From Microbacterium sp. UFMG61 (GTDB taxonomy: Bacteria > Actinomycetota > Actinomycetes > Actinomycetales > Microbacteriaceae), in contig NZ_JACAFP010000002.1 in the NCBI RefSeq assembly GCF_015354505.1, forward strand, positions 248,001 to 312,000: a stretch of 64,000 nucleotides of DNA. The letters run 5' to 3'. The stretch's first letter is position 1. Each line of letters opens with the position of its first letter. Of this stretch, positions 63,083-64,000 are shown one piece after another. Below the pieces are notes generated by a model. It saw nothing but the letters and a program-made list of their open reading frames with translations. It did not search any database and was not told where the DNA came from. Both the position numbers and the translations under genes were made by a program.

Positions 63083-63787
63083 TCAGAAGCGGTCGGGCGA
63101 CGGCGTGCCGTGACCGTAGCGGATCACGACGTCGGCATGACGGTCGAACCGGTAGCCGATGCCACGCACGGTGCGCACGATGTCCTCGTAGCGGCCGAGC
63201 TTGGCGCGGAGGCGACGCACGTGGACGTCGATCGTGCGCTCGCCGGGCGTCTCGTCGTCCTGGGCCTGCCACAGGGCGGACACCAGTTCGCTGCGCTCGA
63301 TCGTGCGCCCCTCGCGGAGCACGAGGTACTGCAGCAGCTCGAACTCCTTGTAGGTGAAGGCTGCCGACTCACCGTCGATGACCACGCGCTTGCGGGAGAT
63401 GTCGACGACGACGCCGCCTTCTTCATCGACCGTCTCCTCCTCGGCCGCGGCCTTGGTGCGGGCGATCGCGCCGGGCTCCTGCAGAGCGAGGCGCACGACG
63501 TCGAGGTCACGACCGCCCGAGCCGTGCGGCGCGAGGGCGACGGTCGCGTGCGTCTCGGCCCCGGGTGCGAGCTCGGCGAGAGTGCGGCGGAGGGCGTCGA
63601 CCAGCAGGGGAAGGCTCACGCCGGCCTCGGCGGCCTTGATCTCGTCGAGGCCGACGTAGAGCGCGAAGCCGCGCGGCGAGCGGACGGCGGGAAGATCGGC
63701 GGCGAGCGGTGCCTCGTCGGACCGTGCGGGAGCGGTGCGGACGGCGGCGGAGACGGAGGGACGCTCGAGAAGAGTGGTGTTCGACAT
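63083..63787 (-). CDS. Winged-helix regulator with OmpR-type DNA-binding domain but no receiver
   Basis: Protein of 234 residues. The C-terminal Trans_reg_C winged helix (about 130-225) has VVIDGESAAFTYKEFELLQYLVLREGRTIERSELVSALWQA and the closing ERTIDVHVRRLRAKLGRYEDIVRTVRGIGYRFD. The N-terminal 110 residues are not a receiver: they lack the Asp-Asp/phospho-Asp pattern and instead show a compact alpha/beta unit (GFALYVGLDEIKAAEAGVSLPLLVDALRRTLAELAPG). Such proteins are found in actinobacteria, with unknown signals. The 213 bases to the window end hold no gene that I can identify. Confidence 0.85.
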   Translation of the reverse strand: MSNTTLLERPSVSAAVRTAPARSDEAPLAADLPAVRSPRGFALYVGLDEIKAAEAGVSLPLLVDALRRTLAELAPGAETHATVALAPHGSGGRDLDVVRLALQEPGAIARTKAAAEEETVDEEGGVVVDISRKRVVIDGESAAFTYKEFELLQYLVLREGRTIERSELVSALWQAQDDETPGERTIDVHVRRLRAKLGRYEDIVRTVRGIGYRFDRHADVVIRYGHGTPSPDRF

Positions 63788-64000
63788 GATGATGAAGTCC
63801 TCAGGACGTGAGCCGGAGAGAGGCTCGGATGCGTTGCATGAATGACCGGGCGAGCCGGGAGAGCGAGCAGGGGTGGGTGCTCGGTGACCGGTTCTCGCAG
63901 ATCGCGAGAGTCAGGTCAGACGGAGTGGCTGTTCGTTCAGCGACACATTCGGCAACACATGCCAACGCGACCGGGCATCATCATCCCGGCAGTCCTGTTC

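Overview
This 64 kb window is a high-GC chromosomal segment from an actinobacterium, most likely a Microbacteriaceae of the Microbacterium type. That placement is an inference from the SufS-SufU pair, IdeR/DtxR-like iron boxes, an LAxTG cell-wall sorting signal, very tight 4-bp overlaps between operon genes, GTG starts, and many small proteins of a Microbacteriaceae style. Nothing looks like a phage, plasmid, IS transposase, integrase or CRISPR array. The content is mostly housekeeping and transport, with several intergenic remnants and repeats.

Layout. 0-5 kb: tail of an Ig-like protein, sufS-sufU, an acetyltransferase, a Rossmann reductase and a GntR regulator. 4.8-8.5 kb: a CsoR-type operator, copper chaperone and copper ATPase, then a small membrane coiled-coil protein and a secreted or anchored HExxH protein. 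8.5-13.5 kb: SDR, tRNA-Arg(ACG), and a LysR regulator divergent from an orphan fumarate-reductase-like flavoprotein. 13.6-23.7 kb: L-serine dehydratase, a lone AAA ATPase, HrpB helicase, flotillin-like SPFH protein, MarR and TetR regulators, an alcohol dehydrogenase-like reductase, VanZ, and a remnant of an SLC13 transporter. 24.3-28.3 kb: first siderophore ABC importer behind an iron box. 28.3-29.4 kb: three small proteins, two of them divergent paralogues.

29.4-36.7 kb: the least explained unit. Three flavin-dependent enzymes (DszA/NtaA-like plus two DszC/SfnB-like) are divergent from a sugar-type ABC importer without its ATPase. This looks like uptake and oxidative cleavage of an unidentified organosulfur or aminocarboxylate compound. 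36.8-43 kb: LAxTG surface protein, small membrane export protein, NarL-type two-component system, and an ArsR regulator with a cation efflux pump. 43-49.6 kb: a four-gene, translationally coupled treX-treY-treZ operon for trehalose from glycogen, led by an unknown 94-residue protein. 49.8-57 kb: threonine synthase, small redox and unknown proteins, FUSC protein, M20 peptidase, MFS transporter, and a decayed glyoxalase-fold gene. 57-61.8 kb: second siderophore system (reductase divergent from a FatBDCE/CeuBCDE-like importer) with two iron boxes. 61.8-64 kb: small membrane protein, an AlkA-like DNA glycosylase, and a winged-helix regulator without a receiver domain.

The most unusual whole-window signal is the hexamer GGATGC and its complement GCATCC. 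By a hand count it occurs about 145-150 times, roughly three times what base composition would give. It forms both arms of three of the strongest stem-loops here. This pattern resembles DNA-uptake-sequence biology, but that interpretation is only a hypothesis.
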